Assembly (NCBI GenBank): GCA_964017185.1 | Contig: OZ024882.1 | Location: forward strand, 40,211,988-40,275,987 | Reading direction: 5' to 3' | DNA from: Rugalucina vietnamica | Lineage: Eukaryota; Mollusca; Bivalvia; Lucinida; Lucinidae | DNA: 64,000 bases | Shown: in pieces, positions 31,831 through 42,685 of the stretch | Position numbering within the stretch: the stretch's first letter is position 1 | Layout: the number at the start of each line of letters is the position of its first letter | Notes under the pieces: model-generated | Told to the model about the DNA's origin: nothing | The model's input: only the letters and a program-made list of their open reading frames with translations | Databases searched by the model: none | Position numbers and translations under genes: made by a program

Positions 31831-31982
31831 TCCTTTGATCACGCATCGGTACACTGCTTACCAGGGAGTGCCCTCCCCGGGTGTATACTGAGCTGATCAA
31901 TTTCTGATCATCTCGGGCAGCTTCACAATAAATAACCGAAATTAATGCTGGGTTAATTAACTGATCAAAACAAACTTAAGGC

Positions 31983-32212
31983 ATGTCGTGGAAAAAAAAT
32001 GTGTTTTTTCATGAAGAAACAAAGGTTCGCACCCCTCTCACAGCTGTTCAATTATTGCGAAGCTGACCAGCATCTTTGTTTTTGCTACAAATCCTTGAAA
32101 CTTGTCTGTCAAAACCAAAATTTCAAATCTCCTTTGCTGTACATCTCGGTTTGTGTCAGACCTGGTTCACAACATAAACATCGTTTTCTCAAGACAGGGC
32201 TCTTTTTAAGAG
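31983..32212 (+). mobile_element. GAGCC-MITE copy d (highly diverged)
   Basis: Recognisable pieces in order: GTCGTGGAAAAA, ATTGCGAAGCTGACCAGC, TTTGTTTTTGCTAC, CTCGGTTTGTGTCAGACCTG. The ends are decayed. Confidence 0.55.
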
Positions 32213-32599
32213 TTGGAATGTGTCAATGTATTTAACTCATGAAGTGTTGTTTTCTCATGACAAGACTCGTGTGTCTGGTCCCTGAATTTGATCACGGGGG
32301 TAGGGTGTGTGTGTGGAGGGGGGGGGGGGCTGGGGTGTACACACAACATAATAGTAGGAGAAGATGCTAGAATTGGTGGTGAGAAGGGAACAGAAAAATA
32401 AATTTTGATGGGATTTACAAGTGTAAGTTTAGCCTTACATCTACAGTTTTCCTGTTTTGTCGTTTGATGCAGGGAGAAACGCATGTGGTTTACAGCTCAA
32501 ATCGGTGTCAACGAATTTCTAACCAGCAATGTCAGCCGACAATTTGACGCCTTGACTTAAATGGTTTCAAGTATGTAAATGATCTATTTTGCAAATAAA

Positions 32600-32735
32600 T
32601 CACTTACCGTTTATCAGTATAATCTTACACTAATCCAGTCTTACAGTTTCTTTCGTGACATGCACCCGCCATCTTGTGTCTGTGTATTGGAGATGTATTC
32701 ATCCGCGCGATGACAGGTACGATGACGTCAGTTAA
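32600..32735 (-). promoter_or_regulatory. possible promoter and first exon, minus strand
   Basis: Reading on the minus strand: TGACGTCA (32730-32723, CRE palindrome), then CAAGATGGCGG (32676-32666, a YY1-like initiator motif that includes an ATG), then two good donor sites, AACT|GTAAGA (near 32644) and ACG|GTAAGTG (32607). The order CRE, CAAGATGGCGG, GTAAGT suits a metazoan first exon. CAAGATGGCGGCC also occurs in the 45 and 54 kb repeats, so chance or repeat origin is possible, and no downstream exon was found. Confidence 0.3.
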
Positions 32736-32796
32736 AAATTCAATTTAATTAAAGAGACAGTTTCGACAACATAATTTCAACATCAAGTTGTAATTA

Positions 32797-32960
32797 TAAG
32801 AATTGAAAGTTAATTTTTTGCGTTTCACTGAGGTATGAAATGTCGGTAAAATTACATCTAATTTGAGCATGAAAACCTTCGGTTTTCATGCAAATTAGAT
32901 GTAATTTTCCCGACATTTCATACCTCAGTGAAACGCAAAAAAGTAACTTTCAATTCTTAA
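32797..32960. mobile_element. 164 bp near-perfect palindrome (foldback MITE)
   Basis: Outer AAGAATTGAAAGTTA / TAACTTTCAATTCTT; inner TTTGCGTTTCACTGAGGTAT and GAAATGTCGG; the tip ...GCATGAAAACC-TTCG-GGTTTTCATGC has a UUCG-type loop. The stem is about 80 bp with few mismatches. Confidence 0.9.
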
Positions 32961-33601
32961 ATAAAAATGTGAAGTGTTTGTTCCTCTTCAGTAAACTACA
33001 AGTAAACGGCATGAAAATTTGATGTACGAGTCAAAAATTAAATGTACTAAAACCTGATGTTTTTTATGACCGTAAATCTCATGAACATTCGACACTACTA
33101 AACGAAAGCTTATTTTCTTAAATTGCAGTCTTCCTTCCAACAATGTGTTGGAACATTGTTAGAGTATAGTGTTTAGCGTATTGTATGTCGTCCCCCAATT
33201 ACTTACATGTCTTGTTTCTTTCAGTCGAAGATCCGCTGGTATGAGTCCTTGATTAGTCCGGTGTGAAAACGGACTTGCAACCTAAGGCCGGGGTCGGGAG
33301 GGTGCAGGATGTGGGAGGGGTATTGCGTATAGGGAAACCAAAAGCGGTGGGTTCAAATCCCACTACCATTTTCATTTCTCTTTTTTTTCAGTTTCCCTTT
33401 TTTTCTTCTTTTTTATTTTTGTTGGACCACTTTATATTATGTAAGGAAGCTCGAACATAGAAAACTGCATAAAAATATTAAAATGCAAAATAATTCTAAT
33501 TCTGCATGTATAATTGTTAAGTTTTAGTCAACTTTACGTCAAATTAAACTCCGAGTCTCTTATGAGTTTAAGCAAAAACTATTTCGCGTTTACAAGACAT
33601 A

Positions 33602-34606
33602 CGAGGGGAAATCAAAAAGTTCGTGGACTTTCTTAATAACTTTTATATTTGACGTCCGATTGTTTTCGTATTTTCACAAGTGTAATAAATGTCTATTGTC
33701 GACATTCATGTAAAATGTTATTTGTCGAATCTTATTTTTGACTGGTCAAATTACATCGACAAACACGTGGGGTTTGCTACCCCGGAGCACGCCGTAAAAT
33801 CTCTGTTTACGTGTTTATAAATATAAAAATATTTTAAGAAGTGTCATTTCTAAATCTCCTTAAATTATGGAAATATTGATAATGATGTAATTCGGCTTGA
33901 AATGTGAAATTGCAGTTCTCGAATTCGAAAGACAACACTACAGCGACACTTTTTGAAAGACAAGTCTAAGCAAAAATTTAGTGAAAATGACCTTACTGGT
34001 AAATGGCGGAAACTTGCACATCGATGAAATTTGTTCGAGACTCCCGAATAAAACCTACAGAAACGTCTGATTTGTTACAAACAGCTAGAGACACATCAGA
34101 ACTGAAGCATACAACAGTGTTCAATGATGTGCAAAGTGTTAGTCACAACAAAATAGCTGTTAAAAACAACAAGTAAGCACAAAAATCTACGCGAACAACT
34201 TTAACGTCATGGCATGCCCCGTATAATCCTAGCGTCTGTCGCAGAAATTGTCATAAAAACTAAATTTTTCTAGCGATTTGCCTTAAACTTTCTACTGTAA
34301 TCCTTCACGGATGGGGAATAAATATATGAGTCGAATGAGAAATAATGTTTTTATAGGAACTTTTGACTCCGCCAGCGTATACAGAAAACCCGTTGGCAAA
34401 TGACGTAAACGTCTTGGCGTGCTCCGGGTAGCGCTGACACGCATCAAACAAATTGCCATTGAAACGATGTTTATCAAGCGATTGGTCTGAAACTTTCTAT
34501 GATTGTTTGTATTAAATTGATCGCAAACATACGGTAATTTCAGAGAAATCGCATATATACTTTTGATTTTATTGACAAAGTCCACGAACTTTTTGCTTTC
34601 CCCTCG
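33602..34606. mobile_element. mariner-type non-autonomous element, TA target site
   Basis: Left end CGAGGGGAAATCAAAAAGTT and right end (reverse complement) CGAGGGGAAAGCAAAAAGTT, matching for ~38 bp to CAATAA/TTAATAA, with TA at 33600-33601 and 34607-34608. The ~1.0 kb interior shows no intact transposase. The TIR style CGAGGGG...CAAAAAGTTCGTGGAC is typical of Tc1/mariner. Confidence 0.9.
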
Positions 34607-35180
34607 TATAATTTGAGTTTACGTTCTTCAGCTTTCAAATTTTGTTTGAGTTTAATTTATACATAAACGCACTATACTGTTACAGTTTACGTTACATTAA
34701 ACTTAAAGCAGACGGGGAGTGTATTTGAAATATAATTCCAATGTAAATTTACAAAAATCCAATTAAATTTTAAATTTAATCACGTTTTGTGTGAATTTAA
34801 TAGGAAATTAGACGCGGTTTTTCATGCAGTGATCGTAAGTTCCCCTTCTTACGACATACTTAAGATGACCACCTTAAAATTTACGCCCTTGCTATTCCAG
34901 TTACTCTAAGCTATCGTAACTTTTTTCAGATGAAAGGTGCCACCTCGTAAAACAAGATGACGCCACAGTTACGATGCTGTTAGGTTGTCATTGTGTGTTA
35001 AGGTCCTTTTCAGTTATCCACCATAATCTCTAAGAGATACTTAAGTTGGTCGTAAGTTGATCTTAAGCTTAAGATGGCTTTGAGTTACCAACCCCATATT
35101 GTTATATCTGAATGTGTAGCGCAATGTTTCTTAGTTGATATTCTGTAAAAAGTTGAGAACATACTGCTTGCTTGTATATA

Positions 35181-35994
35181 CTTAAACGCAAAAGTTTCGC
35201 AACACATATAAAACGCAAATTTCTTCCTATCGACTACAAAATTTCTTTCGGTGATAAATGGTATGGCAAGTCCTGTTCTTTGTCTTCCATACAACATGAA
35301 AATCAGAATGCTGCGGCGTATGGTTGCTGAGATAACGTCAAAACATTACGGTAACCCGTTTTTTAAAAGTCACGGGTACAATACCTTACATTGTATGCGA
35401 AAACAAACTTTTAAACCGATGTTTGTTTCCTATAGCAAAGAGGAAAACAAACGCAAATATCCAATTTTTACGCCTTGGTCGACGTTTATTACGTGTGTAT
35501 GACGTGTTAAAGTTTTGACGTAATTGGCTGTTAATAGGCAAACGAATAGCAATAATCGAAATTTTTTAATGACATTTTATAGCCCTCAGGGCATGGTACT
35601 TATGGCAAAAAGATCGCGTCCTGGTCAAGCAAAATGAGCATGTAATGGCTGTTTGAAAAAACAGGCTGACGTCAGCAAAGAAACGCATCAACTAAGAGTG
35701 ATGCTAAACAAAAAAATCAAAACGTTTTTGTTGTTTTCTGATTGTACAGACGCCACGCTATCGATTGATGGTGTTTGCTTTTTATTCAAAATAAACATAC
35801 ATATTTTAGACGCAAATTGTTAAAAAACACAAACGTCACATTAACGTCAGAACGAAAACATCCAATCAAATCATGTTTATGGCAAATCGTTACTCATCAT
35901 GTAGGGACATAAAATATATTTTCAAAAATAATTATACGCAGGCAATGTAGAAGAAAAAGAGAAAGTAAATTGTTGCGAAACATTTGCGTTTAAG
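35181..35994. mobile_element. TIR element CTTAAACGCAAAAGTTTCGC, TATATA flanks
   Basis: Left CTTAAACGCAAAAGTTTCGC and right (reverse complement) CTTAAACGCAAATGTTTCGC, with AACA following in both. Both sides are flanked by TATATA, consistent with TA insertion into an AT repeat. 814 bp, no transposase. Likely Tc1/mariner-derived. Confidence 0.8.
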
Positions 35995-36139
35995 TATATA
36001 ATTGAACGTGCAGCTTAATCAGTCCAGTGTCGCAAATTTCAATGCCATGGCGCCAAAAACGTCGCACGAAATAGATCTAAATGCAACGTAACGTCGCCTT
36101 TATTCTGACGTCATTGGCGTCATTCCTGTTCAAAAACTT

Positions 36140-36870
36140 TATAGAGGATATTTACTTTTTTGAGGTGAATACCAAATATATTTCATCGAGCGAGTTGAAA
36201 ACATCAAATTTTTCACGAGCGCTCCTACTGATATTTGGTATTTACCGATACAAAGTAAATTTTCTTTTTTATTTTATACAATACACGGGCATTTTCCTGC
36301 GGTGAAAATGCAAAAACCAAAAATTTTTGAAAACACAAATATTTTGGTACCACGTTGTTCCTAACGTTCTAACATAGAAAATGAATACCCACACTTTATG
36401 TTTTCGTTCGTAAATAACGGAGTTATAGGTATTTGAATTGCTGAAGTGAGGCACATTTGAGCCGTCTCGTGGGAAAACCAACAATGTGGTTTCCGAACAG
36501 GTCCGACACAAACCGGCCTGTACAAGCACAGACGATGGCTAGAGACTGGAAATTTTGGATTTAGAAAGTAGAGGAATTGTACTATCCGTGTAGCGAAAAC
36601 AAAGGCGCTGATCAGCTTCGCGGTTACCGCGAAGCTGATCTGCGCCTTTGTTTTCGCCTATGCAGATTGTTGGTTTTCCCATGGGGCGGCTCATTTAATG
36701 ACGTCAAGTGAATGGAAACGTCAGAAGTAATTAAAACGCTACAGTGAAAATATCGGCTGATATCAATCACTAGTGAAAATATTAATATCAATTCTGCAGT
36801 GAAAATATCATTTTTATCCATGTTTGATATACATTAATTTCACTGTTAAGTATAAAATAAATCAAATTAT
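36140..36870 (+). repeat. dispersed repeat family F, copy 2 (carries GAGCC-MITE)
   Basis: Same order as 28.38-28.92 kb, shorter in the middle (the GCGTAGCACGAATGAAAATT part is lost), interrupted at CACATTT by the MITE at 36459-36692, and resuming with AATGACGTCAAGTGAATGGA. Confidence 0.85.
36459..36692 (+). mobile_element. GAGCC-MITE copy e, boundaries fixed, ATTT duplication
   Basis: GAGCCGTCTCGTGGGAAAAC to CCCATGGGGCGGCTC, 234 bp, with ATTT at 36455-36458 and 36693-36696. The empty paralogous site at about 28733-28739 has a single ATTT. The centre is a long hairpin: GCTGATCAGCTTCGCGGTTA meets CCGCGAAGCTGATCTGCGCC, flanked by GCGAAAACAAAGGC and its complement. No coding capacity. Confidence 0.95.
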
Positions 36871-37774
36871 ACAGACGCTGTTTAGACAATTATTTATTAA
36901 ATTTGTTTTACATTAGTCCTCAATTTTCAAAATCCGAAGCTGGCGATACATAGCTCTTAAAGCCAGATGTACGTAATTGACCTCACGGTAGAAATTTTTT
37001 GTTTTTTGCATGTGAGTGTATTTTGATATCCTACATACTAGTCCGAGATCCAAGGTCCAAATTTTTGGTTAACCCTACACGATCTTGGCCTTAAGGTTTG
37101 ATGGCTTTTTTTGAAAGATATATGATAGTAGTCTATGAAACAGGTCCGTGTTTAAAAATTTAGGCCGGCGAAAGTCTTCAAAATGGCCGCCATCCAAGAT
37201 GGCCGCCCAAATTAGGATTTATACAGGCTTGAGTAAAAAGCGTTTTCATTTTAGATTTTGTTACATTTAAGTGCTTTCATTGTAGATTTTCTATAAACTC
37301 AACATATGCTTTTGCATATTTAGTTGAATTAACCCAGTTTTGATGTTCTCATGTGTTACATACGTTACTATATTAATGTTACTTGCGAGAAATGAAAATA
37401 TTGAATATTTGTGTTTATCTTAGTGCCATTCTTCAAAGTTTTTGAAGTGTTGATGCAAAGTGTTCCTTAAAAGACTTGAGTAGCGTCTTGATAAAGCTTC
37501 TTTGGGTCGTTTATCTGCATTTGGTGGTCAGCCTCAGGTCTTTTATCACATAAATCCAGGTTCACTCTTGATCACTTAACATTGTAAACTCACATATTTT
37601 TGGTAAACTCACATATTTTGGGTCTGATCATACATACAATCAATAGCTGTTGATGATTTGTTAATAGTTTAATATATTTGGTCTCATTTAGATAATACTA
37701 GTCTTTGTATCGACTACCCTGTTGAAAGTTGCAAAATTTCAGTTATTCTCTTTGGCTCCATGTTATTGCCAAAT
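36871..37774. other. intergenic stretch, no gene recognised
   Basis: Contains ATGGCCGCCATCCAAGATGG near 37181 but no supported exon. Confidence 0.4.
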
Positions 37775-38060
37775 TCTAAAGGGTCACTGACGAGACTTTA
37801 ATAGTCGAAACCGCGGTATGGCCCATCTCCTTTCTCATTAATATGTTCACTGCTCTTAAAGGATCTCAGTTTTAATTTTATGCGGCAATGGGATATGAGG
37901 TTGATCCTGGTGCCATCAGGAAAACATGTCCGTGTAATGAATACCCCCTTATACCCCATTTTCATACAGTAAAACTGGGGTATGCAGGGGCGAGGCGGTT
38001 CTAACGTGTACCCACAATCTATGTTTTGAGCAAAAATAAGAAAAATATAGAAACATTTTA
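37775..38060 (-). repeat. family C (reverse) joined to a family E piece
   Basis: GTCACTGACGAGACTTTAAT, CCGCGGTATGGCCCATC and AAAGGATCTCAGTTTTA are the 55.2 kb form of family C read backwards. ATACCCCCTTATACCCC and GTACCCACAATCTATGTTTT of family E follow. The Cys-containing frame across it is repeat-derived. Confidence 0.7.
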
Positions 38061-38269
38061 AATTTTTACGACTTAAAAAATCTCTGCATATTGCATGGTT
38101 GTCTTTTCGTAATGAATTAGGGTAAAAGTTCCACCTAAAATGGATGGAAATCAACCAAACTGGCAAATAAGTACTGATACTATGAGAACATAGTCATTCA
38201 GTTAGCAATGTAATGAGCATATTCATACTATAATTTGAGCAACGTTTGTCTGTTTGTTTGTTTGTTCCC

Positions 38270-38837
38270 CTACTCCTCCCAGGTCCTTGGGCCGATCTTC
38301 ACCAAACTTGGAGGGAAGGTGGAGGGCGGCCCCGGATATTAGCTTGAGGGGTTCATTTTTTAAAGGTCAAGGTCATCGAGGTCAAAGGTCAAATTTATGG
38401 GGGTTCTTGGGCCGATCTTCACCGAACTTGGTGGGAAGGTTAAGGGCGGCCCAGGATATTAGCTCGAGGGGTTCATTTTTTAAAGGTCAAGGTCATCGAG
38501 GTCAAAGGTCAAATTTCTGTATCTCGGCCGTCCTTGGTCCGATTTGCATGAAACTTGGTGAGTGTATACAGGTTGATCCCTGATTAAGATTTATGGGTCC
38601 AATGGGGTCAAAGGTCATCGAGGTCAAAGGTCAAATTTATGTTTTTTTCTGTTTGTTCCTCCCAGGTCCTTGGGCCGATCTTCACCAAACTTGGAGGGAA
38701 GGTGAAGGGCGGCCCCGTATATTAGCTTGAGGGGTTCATTTTTGAAAGGTCAAGGTCATCGAGGTCAAAGGTCAAATTTATGTTGTTTTTTCTGTTTGTT
38801 CCCCTACTTCTTCCAGGTCCTTGGGCCGATCTTCACC

Positions 38838-38842
<5 letters not shown>
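38270..38842 (+). repeat. ~125 bp tandem repeat, four and a half units
   Basis: Unit: AGGTCCTTGGGCCGATCTTC, ACCAAACTTGGAGGGAAGGT, GGCGGCCC, TTAGCTTGAGGGGTTCATTT, AAGGTCAAGGTCATCGAGG, TCAAAGGTCAAATTTATG. Copies start near 38281, 38403, 38525 (diverged), 38663 and 38814. The last is cut by the TG microsatellite. Confidence 0.9.

Positions 38843-38931
<89 letters not shown>
38842..38931 (+). repeat. (TG)n microsatellite
   Basis: About 44 TG units inside the last unit of the preceding tandem repeat. The Cys/Val frame is an artefact. Confidence 0.95.
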
Positions 38932-38935
<4 letters not shown>

Positions 38936-39030
38936 GTCTTCTCGGCACAATCATCTTACTGCTACGTCGAGTGACGGGTAAAATTTACTAGTAACACTAA
39001 ACAACAACAAAATATTTTAGCAAATAATGT

Positions 39031-39456
39031 ACCAGTCATTTGTATCCCCGGCCCTAGGGACTCAGCGGGGCTTAAGTGTCAGGTTTTAACCTCTCAGATG
39101 AGTCCTGGCAGTGCCGAGGATGTGACGGGGTTTTAATTTACCGCCAATATACGGCCACATTAATTCAAATTAGATATCAATTATATTTTAACATTTGATT
39201 ACTTTTATAGTGCTTATTTAATTTGCAAACGTACCTGTACATTTACGTGCATAAATTCAAGCCCCTCTCTCATATTTCAGTTTCATCAGAATAACTCCCA
39301 GATGTTGTTCCACATTATTGTCAGCCTCCGGGGAGCCGGGGCTTTTAGCAGGAATTTTACCACAAATCTGACCCTGCACTGCAGGGCTTTTAGCAGGGCT
39401 TTAGAAATTGAAAAGTTAAAGGCCCGCTAGGGAAGCCGGGGATACAAATGACTGGT
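39031..39456. mobile_element. MITE with ACCAGTCATTTGTATCCCCG ends
   Basis: Both ends read ACCAGTCATTTGTATCCCCG then GC, pointing inward, 426 bp apart. GC-rich subterminal blocks (GGGGCTT, GGGGCTTTTAGCAGG) are repeated. No clear target duplication and no coding frame. Confidence 0.8.
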
Positions 39457-39514
39457 GCATAAAACCTAAAACGAAGTAGATGCTATGTCATGCTATGTCT
39501 TATACAAACAGAGA

Positions 39515-39985
39515 AGGTACAACAAATTCTGACTGGAAGCACCAATAAGACAGAGTGGATTCTCGTCGTCCTATTGACTACTTAAGACAGAGTGGATTCT
39601 CGTCGTCCTATTGACTACAAACACGCTGGTCCTACATGTATCATGGTCTGAAAGAAACCCAGGATAATAAATGCACCGCCTCATGGGAAAACCAACAATA
39701 TGCATATGCGAAAACAAAGACTCAGATCAGCTTCGCGGTTACTGATCAGCGCCTTTGTTTTCGCTACACGGATAGTACACTCCCTCTTCTTTTATATCCG
39801 AAATTTCAAGCTTCCAGCCTGCTTCTGTGACTGTACAGCCTGATTTGTGTCAGACCTGTTTGGAAACCACATTGCTGGTTTTCCCACGAGGCGGCTCAAA
39901 TTTTATCATTGATTTCACGCTGCAGACAGGAAACATGTAAATATCAGCTATGATTTCCGTTACAAACGACAACTTCAGCTGATTA
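39515..39985 (+). repeat. direct repeat partner of 42686-42880 (with MITE inside)
   Basis: Shares ACAACAAATTCTGACTG, GACAGAGTGGATTCTCGTCG, TCATGGTCTGAAAGAAACC, GATTTCACGCTGCAGACAG and ATCAGCTATGATTTCCGTTA with the downstream copy. It carries a GAGCC-MITE (39673-39897) and a short internal tandem duplication of the GACAGAGTGGATT block. Confidence 0.9.
39673..39897 (+). mobile_element. GAGCC-MITE copy f, AAAT duplication
   Basis: GCACCGCCTCATGGGAAAAC to CCCACGAGGCGGCTC, flanked by AAAT at 39669-39672 and 39898-39901. The unoccupied copy near 42797 reads GATAATAATTTTTCTAC, confirming insertion. Confidence 0.9.
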
Positions 39986-40417
39986 ATCAGAAGTTCAGCA
40001 ATCTAGCCACGTTCAAATATACCAAGCAAACAAGAAAAGTATTTTCTTGCATACTACATATATCGATGGCAATTATTCATCCTAATGTTGACATGACAGT
40101 TGACGTCCGCCAAACAAGGCTTAAAACAAATATTTCTTTATTGGGCTGTTCCATCTCCGCCGTTTTCCAGGTCTAATACTGGTACAAAGCGCCAATATCA
40201 ACCATAAGTGGTTGTCATGATACCAAAATCCCAGTTAAAAAGCAAGAAATCGGACAATAAACTAAGAGGAAAGGTTTTCCTGAAAACGACTTCAAAATAT
40301 TTAATCAGAGCCACATATTTTATAACATACAGACTTCTACGTCCTGTTAGACTCGACATTTTTCATTTTTTATTTTTTTATCATTATTTTTTTTTATTTT
40401 TTTTAATTTTTTTTTTT

Positions 40418-40614
40418 TATTGAGGTTTAACGTCCCAGTAGTCAACAATTTTTAGTCATGTCGGGACGGAGCCAACTCTTCCTGGGTTAAACCAGTACTA
40501 TAGGGAGTTAATGTGTCTTGCACAAGGACACAACACGGTGACGCCTGCGGGGATCGAATCCAGGACCTTCCGATTCGGAATCCGACGCTCTACCACTACA
40601 CCACCGCGCTCCCT
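40418..40614 (-). mobile_element. tRNA-derived SINE (Arg-type head), minus strand
   Basis: Minus strand: GCGGTGGTGTAGTGGTAGAG (A box), a TTCCGAA loop (Arg CCG type), GGATTCGATCCCC (B box), a body containing GTGCAAGACACATTAACTCC, and the tail GACGTTAAACCTCAATAAA plus an A-run. The body and tail show it is a SINE. Confidence 0.85.
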
Positions 40615-41779
40615 CGACATTATTCCACTTTTCATTGCTTCATTGCACACCAATAAGTTGAAATTGGCTTTGAGTGCAATAATTTAAAATTGCAGTTAAA
40701 TTAAATCTAGGCATTAACTACGGAGCTTCTAAAAATGCATTTGACAATTCCATGTTTCGCATAGTGTGCCTTAAAATAAAATCATAACAATGCCAGAAAA
40801 TATGATGATCCAGTGGCATTTAAATAGTTACAATGGTAAGTATTTAAATTTGGTCATATGTATCACTTTGTTAATGTCAACAGCGCTAATTTCTGCCACA
40901 TCGTTTTTCAAAAAATAATAGAATGTGCCCTCAACACGAGACTGGAAATAAAAGTAGCAGTTATTTTGATTCTCACAGCAGGATCAAAGGGTTTTAAATC
41001 ATGATCAGTCCCCCCCCCCTCTCCCACCCAATCCCTCAGCAGGAACATTCTCTTAAACCGAGGGGTGCACGTATTAAATGTATATTTCTGAATTCTTCCT
41101 TGACTGTTTTGCGATAAAGCTTATTTTCATGCAGACCCTCTCAGTGACATATTATTATAGAAAGTTTCTTGCTCTTATGGAATTGCAGGTAATTGATTAA
41201 AATGCGAGACGGGCGTTTTCGCATAGAGCTAAAATCTCGTAATATGTACAACTTAATTTTAAGAAAGTTCATTTTTGTTGTTAAAGAATCATTATATCTA
41301 ACAAATTTCTATCTTCACAACAGACGCCATCCGCTTTCCTACGACGATTTGCTATGCTCATCGGACATATGGTCCAGATTTGTGGTCAAAGTATGGTTTA
41401 TTATACTTGGATTTTTTCTGTAAGAAATATTCAAAGTTTGGTGTCTGTACCACAGATATGTAACCTGTTTCACAAACAGAACGGAAAGCCAACAAACTAA
41501 TTATAAGTAACAAAACACTATGTATGAGCAGTTCAATGTCGTAGGGCATGGGCAAGTCGTAGCACTCTCTTCTTGCATTTTAGATTAAATATCAGCTTCA
41601 CAAATACACATCTTTCACATGTACAACTTCATCTGAAACACATTGAACATGAATTTGTGAACGCATTTTCTTGTTTTGTTGCTAGAGCTGACTATCACAA
41701 ATGGTTACTCCTCTTAAACTGCTTTGGTCATACTAAGTTACTATTAGCACTTTTAGCTACTGTATTCAGTTAAGCACTA
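40615..41779. other. region 3' of the FN3 gene, nothing else recognised
   Basis: A possible AATAAA polyadenylation signal for the minus-strand gene lies at 41402-41397 (TTTATT on plus). No other feature was supported. Confidence 0.35.
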
Positions 41780-42523
41780 TCAAGTGGCATTGTCCAGTTC
41801 TTTAGAACAACAGGCTTTAGGGACAAGTCTTTCATTTTCAGCGAGTTCTTTCCATCTCACAGCAGTTTTTGAAGCAAGTTGTTTCTGTCTTCGGCGTTTT
41901 CTATTTTGAATATCCCACAGTTTTCGTTTCCATTGTGTATATCCTAGTAGACCCATGAAAACATAATATCCCAGTGTGATGACCATGATAATCACACTCT
42001 CCCTGCGGATGTAGTCAATGGTGTTGATCTTCACACACTGTGTATGGGTAATACTGCTTTTATTATGTGTTCCATACACCTCCACCATATGAACACATAT
42101 TGTATACAATGTATATGCATCTAAGTTGGTAAAGGTGTATTCTCTAACACGTGGGTGAAGTGGGTGGGATGTAAATCTGCCGCCAGATGGAAAATACTCC
42201 ACAGTCGATTGTTGTATAAACCCTGTCAGATTATAGTTGGCTGATAAATTCCATTTGATGGCTATTGAATCTATAGTGCTGTTAAGCCAGTAAATCTCAA
42301 GCATGTTTGAAACGCTATCCTTTATATTGAATTTCAAGCTTCTTATCTTATGTCCATGTCGTGTTTTATGAAGCGGAACTATATTGACTTCTGTATCTTT
42401 TCTCTCGATGGCGCCGGGGAATATGTAGTCTTTTGCATAGCTTTCATTGAATTGTGCACCAGCACAAAGCTCCGAGCAAATATGAATAAGAAGCAGCAGT
42501 GTTTCCGGGATGATTGTTTCCAT
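41780..42523 (-). CDS. type I membrane glycoprotein with FN3-like domain
   Basis: A 247-residue single-exon coding region; the family is not recognised. The start at 42523 (GTTGCCATGG context) was chosen over in-frame ATGs at 42532 and 42544 because of its context and because a signal peptide follows at once (residues 1-23, LLLLIHIC core). Extracellular part: N-glycosylation sites at 26, 81, 92, 98 and 154; an FN3-like domain at about 78-167 with IKWNLS (89-94), TGFIQQSTVEY (100-110), and YTFTNLDAYTLYTICV (129-144), the typical 'tyrosine corner' and following strand; two Cys (143, 163). One membrane helix (about 176-198), then a 49-residue basic tail with RKRRR (208-212) and Cys-Cys (238-239, possible palmitoylation). 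Likely a small cell-surface receptor or adhesion protein; ligand unknown. Confidence 0.8.
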   Translation of the reverse strand: METIIPETLLLLIHICSELCAGAQFNESYAKDYIFPGAIERKDTEVNIVPLHKTRHGHKIRSLKFNIKDSVSNMLEIYWLNSTIDSIAIKWNLSANYNLTGFIQQSTVEYFPSGGRFTSHPLHPRVREYTFTNLDAYTLYTICVHMVEVYGTHNKSSITHTQCVKINTIDYIRRESVIIMVITLGYYVFMGLLGYTQWKRKLWDIQNRKRRRQKQLASKTAVRWKELAENERLVPKACCSKELDNAT

Positions 42524-42559
42524 GGCAACCATAGTATCAGTCATAGCATCAGGTGTACA
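42524..42559 (-). promoter_or_regulatory. splice acceptor and 5' leader of the FN3 gene
   Basis: ATATTTTATTTCAG|TGTACACC on the minus strand is a good acceptor, 36 bases before the chosen ATG. So an upstream, probably noncoding, exon exists to the right. It was not located with confidence. Confidence 0.6.
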
Positions 42560-42685
42560 CTGAAATAAAATATACATGTAAGTAGTTTAATTTCCTTAAT
42601 TGCCCATCAGTCGCTGAGCGGTTGTCGTGCACATGATTTTCGTAGGAAGTAGACTTTCTCTTACATTGCTTAAATGAGAAATTGC

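Noticed and set aside
33290-33370. tRNA-Leu-like sequence ending GTGGGTTCAAATCCCACTACC
   Set aside because: Only the B box and T arm are recognisable. No A box or acceptor pairing could be built, so at best it is a SINE or tRNA relic.
35085-35502. Overlapping 70-83 codon frames on both strands
   Set aside because: They run across the left end of the TIR element at 35181 and match nothing recognisable.
37798-38166. Cys-containing 122-residue frame (minus), similar to one at 58.55-58.81 kb
   Set aside because: The similarity is the shared family E repeat, with no splice support.
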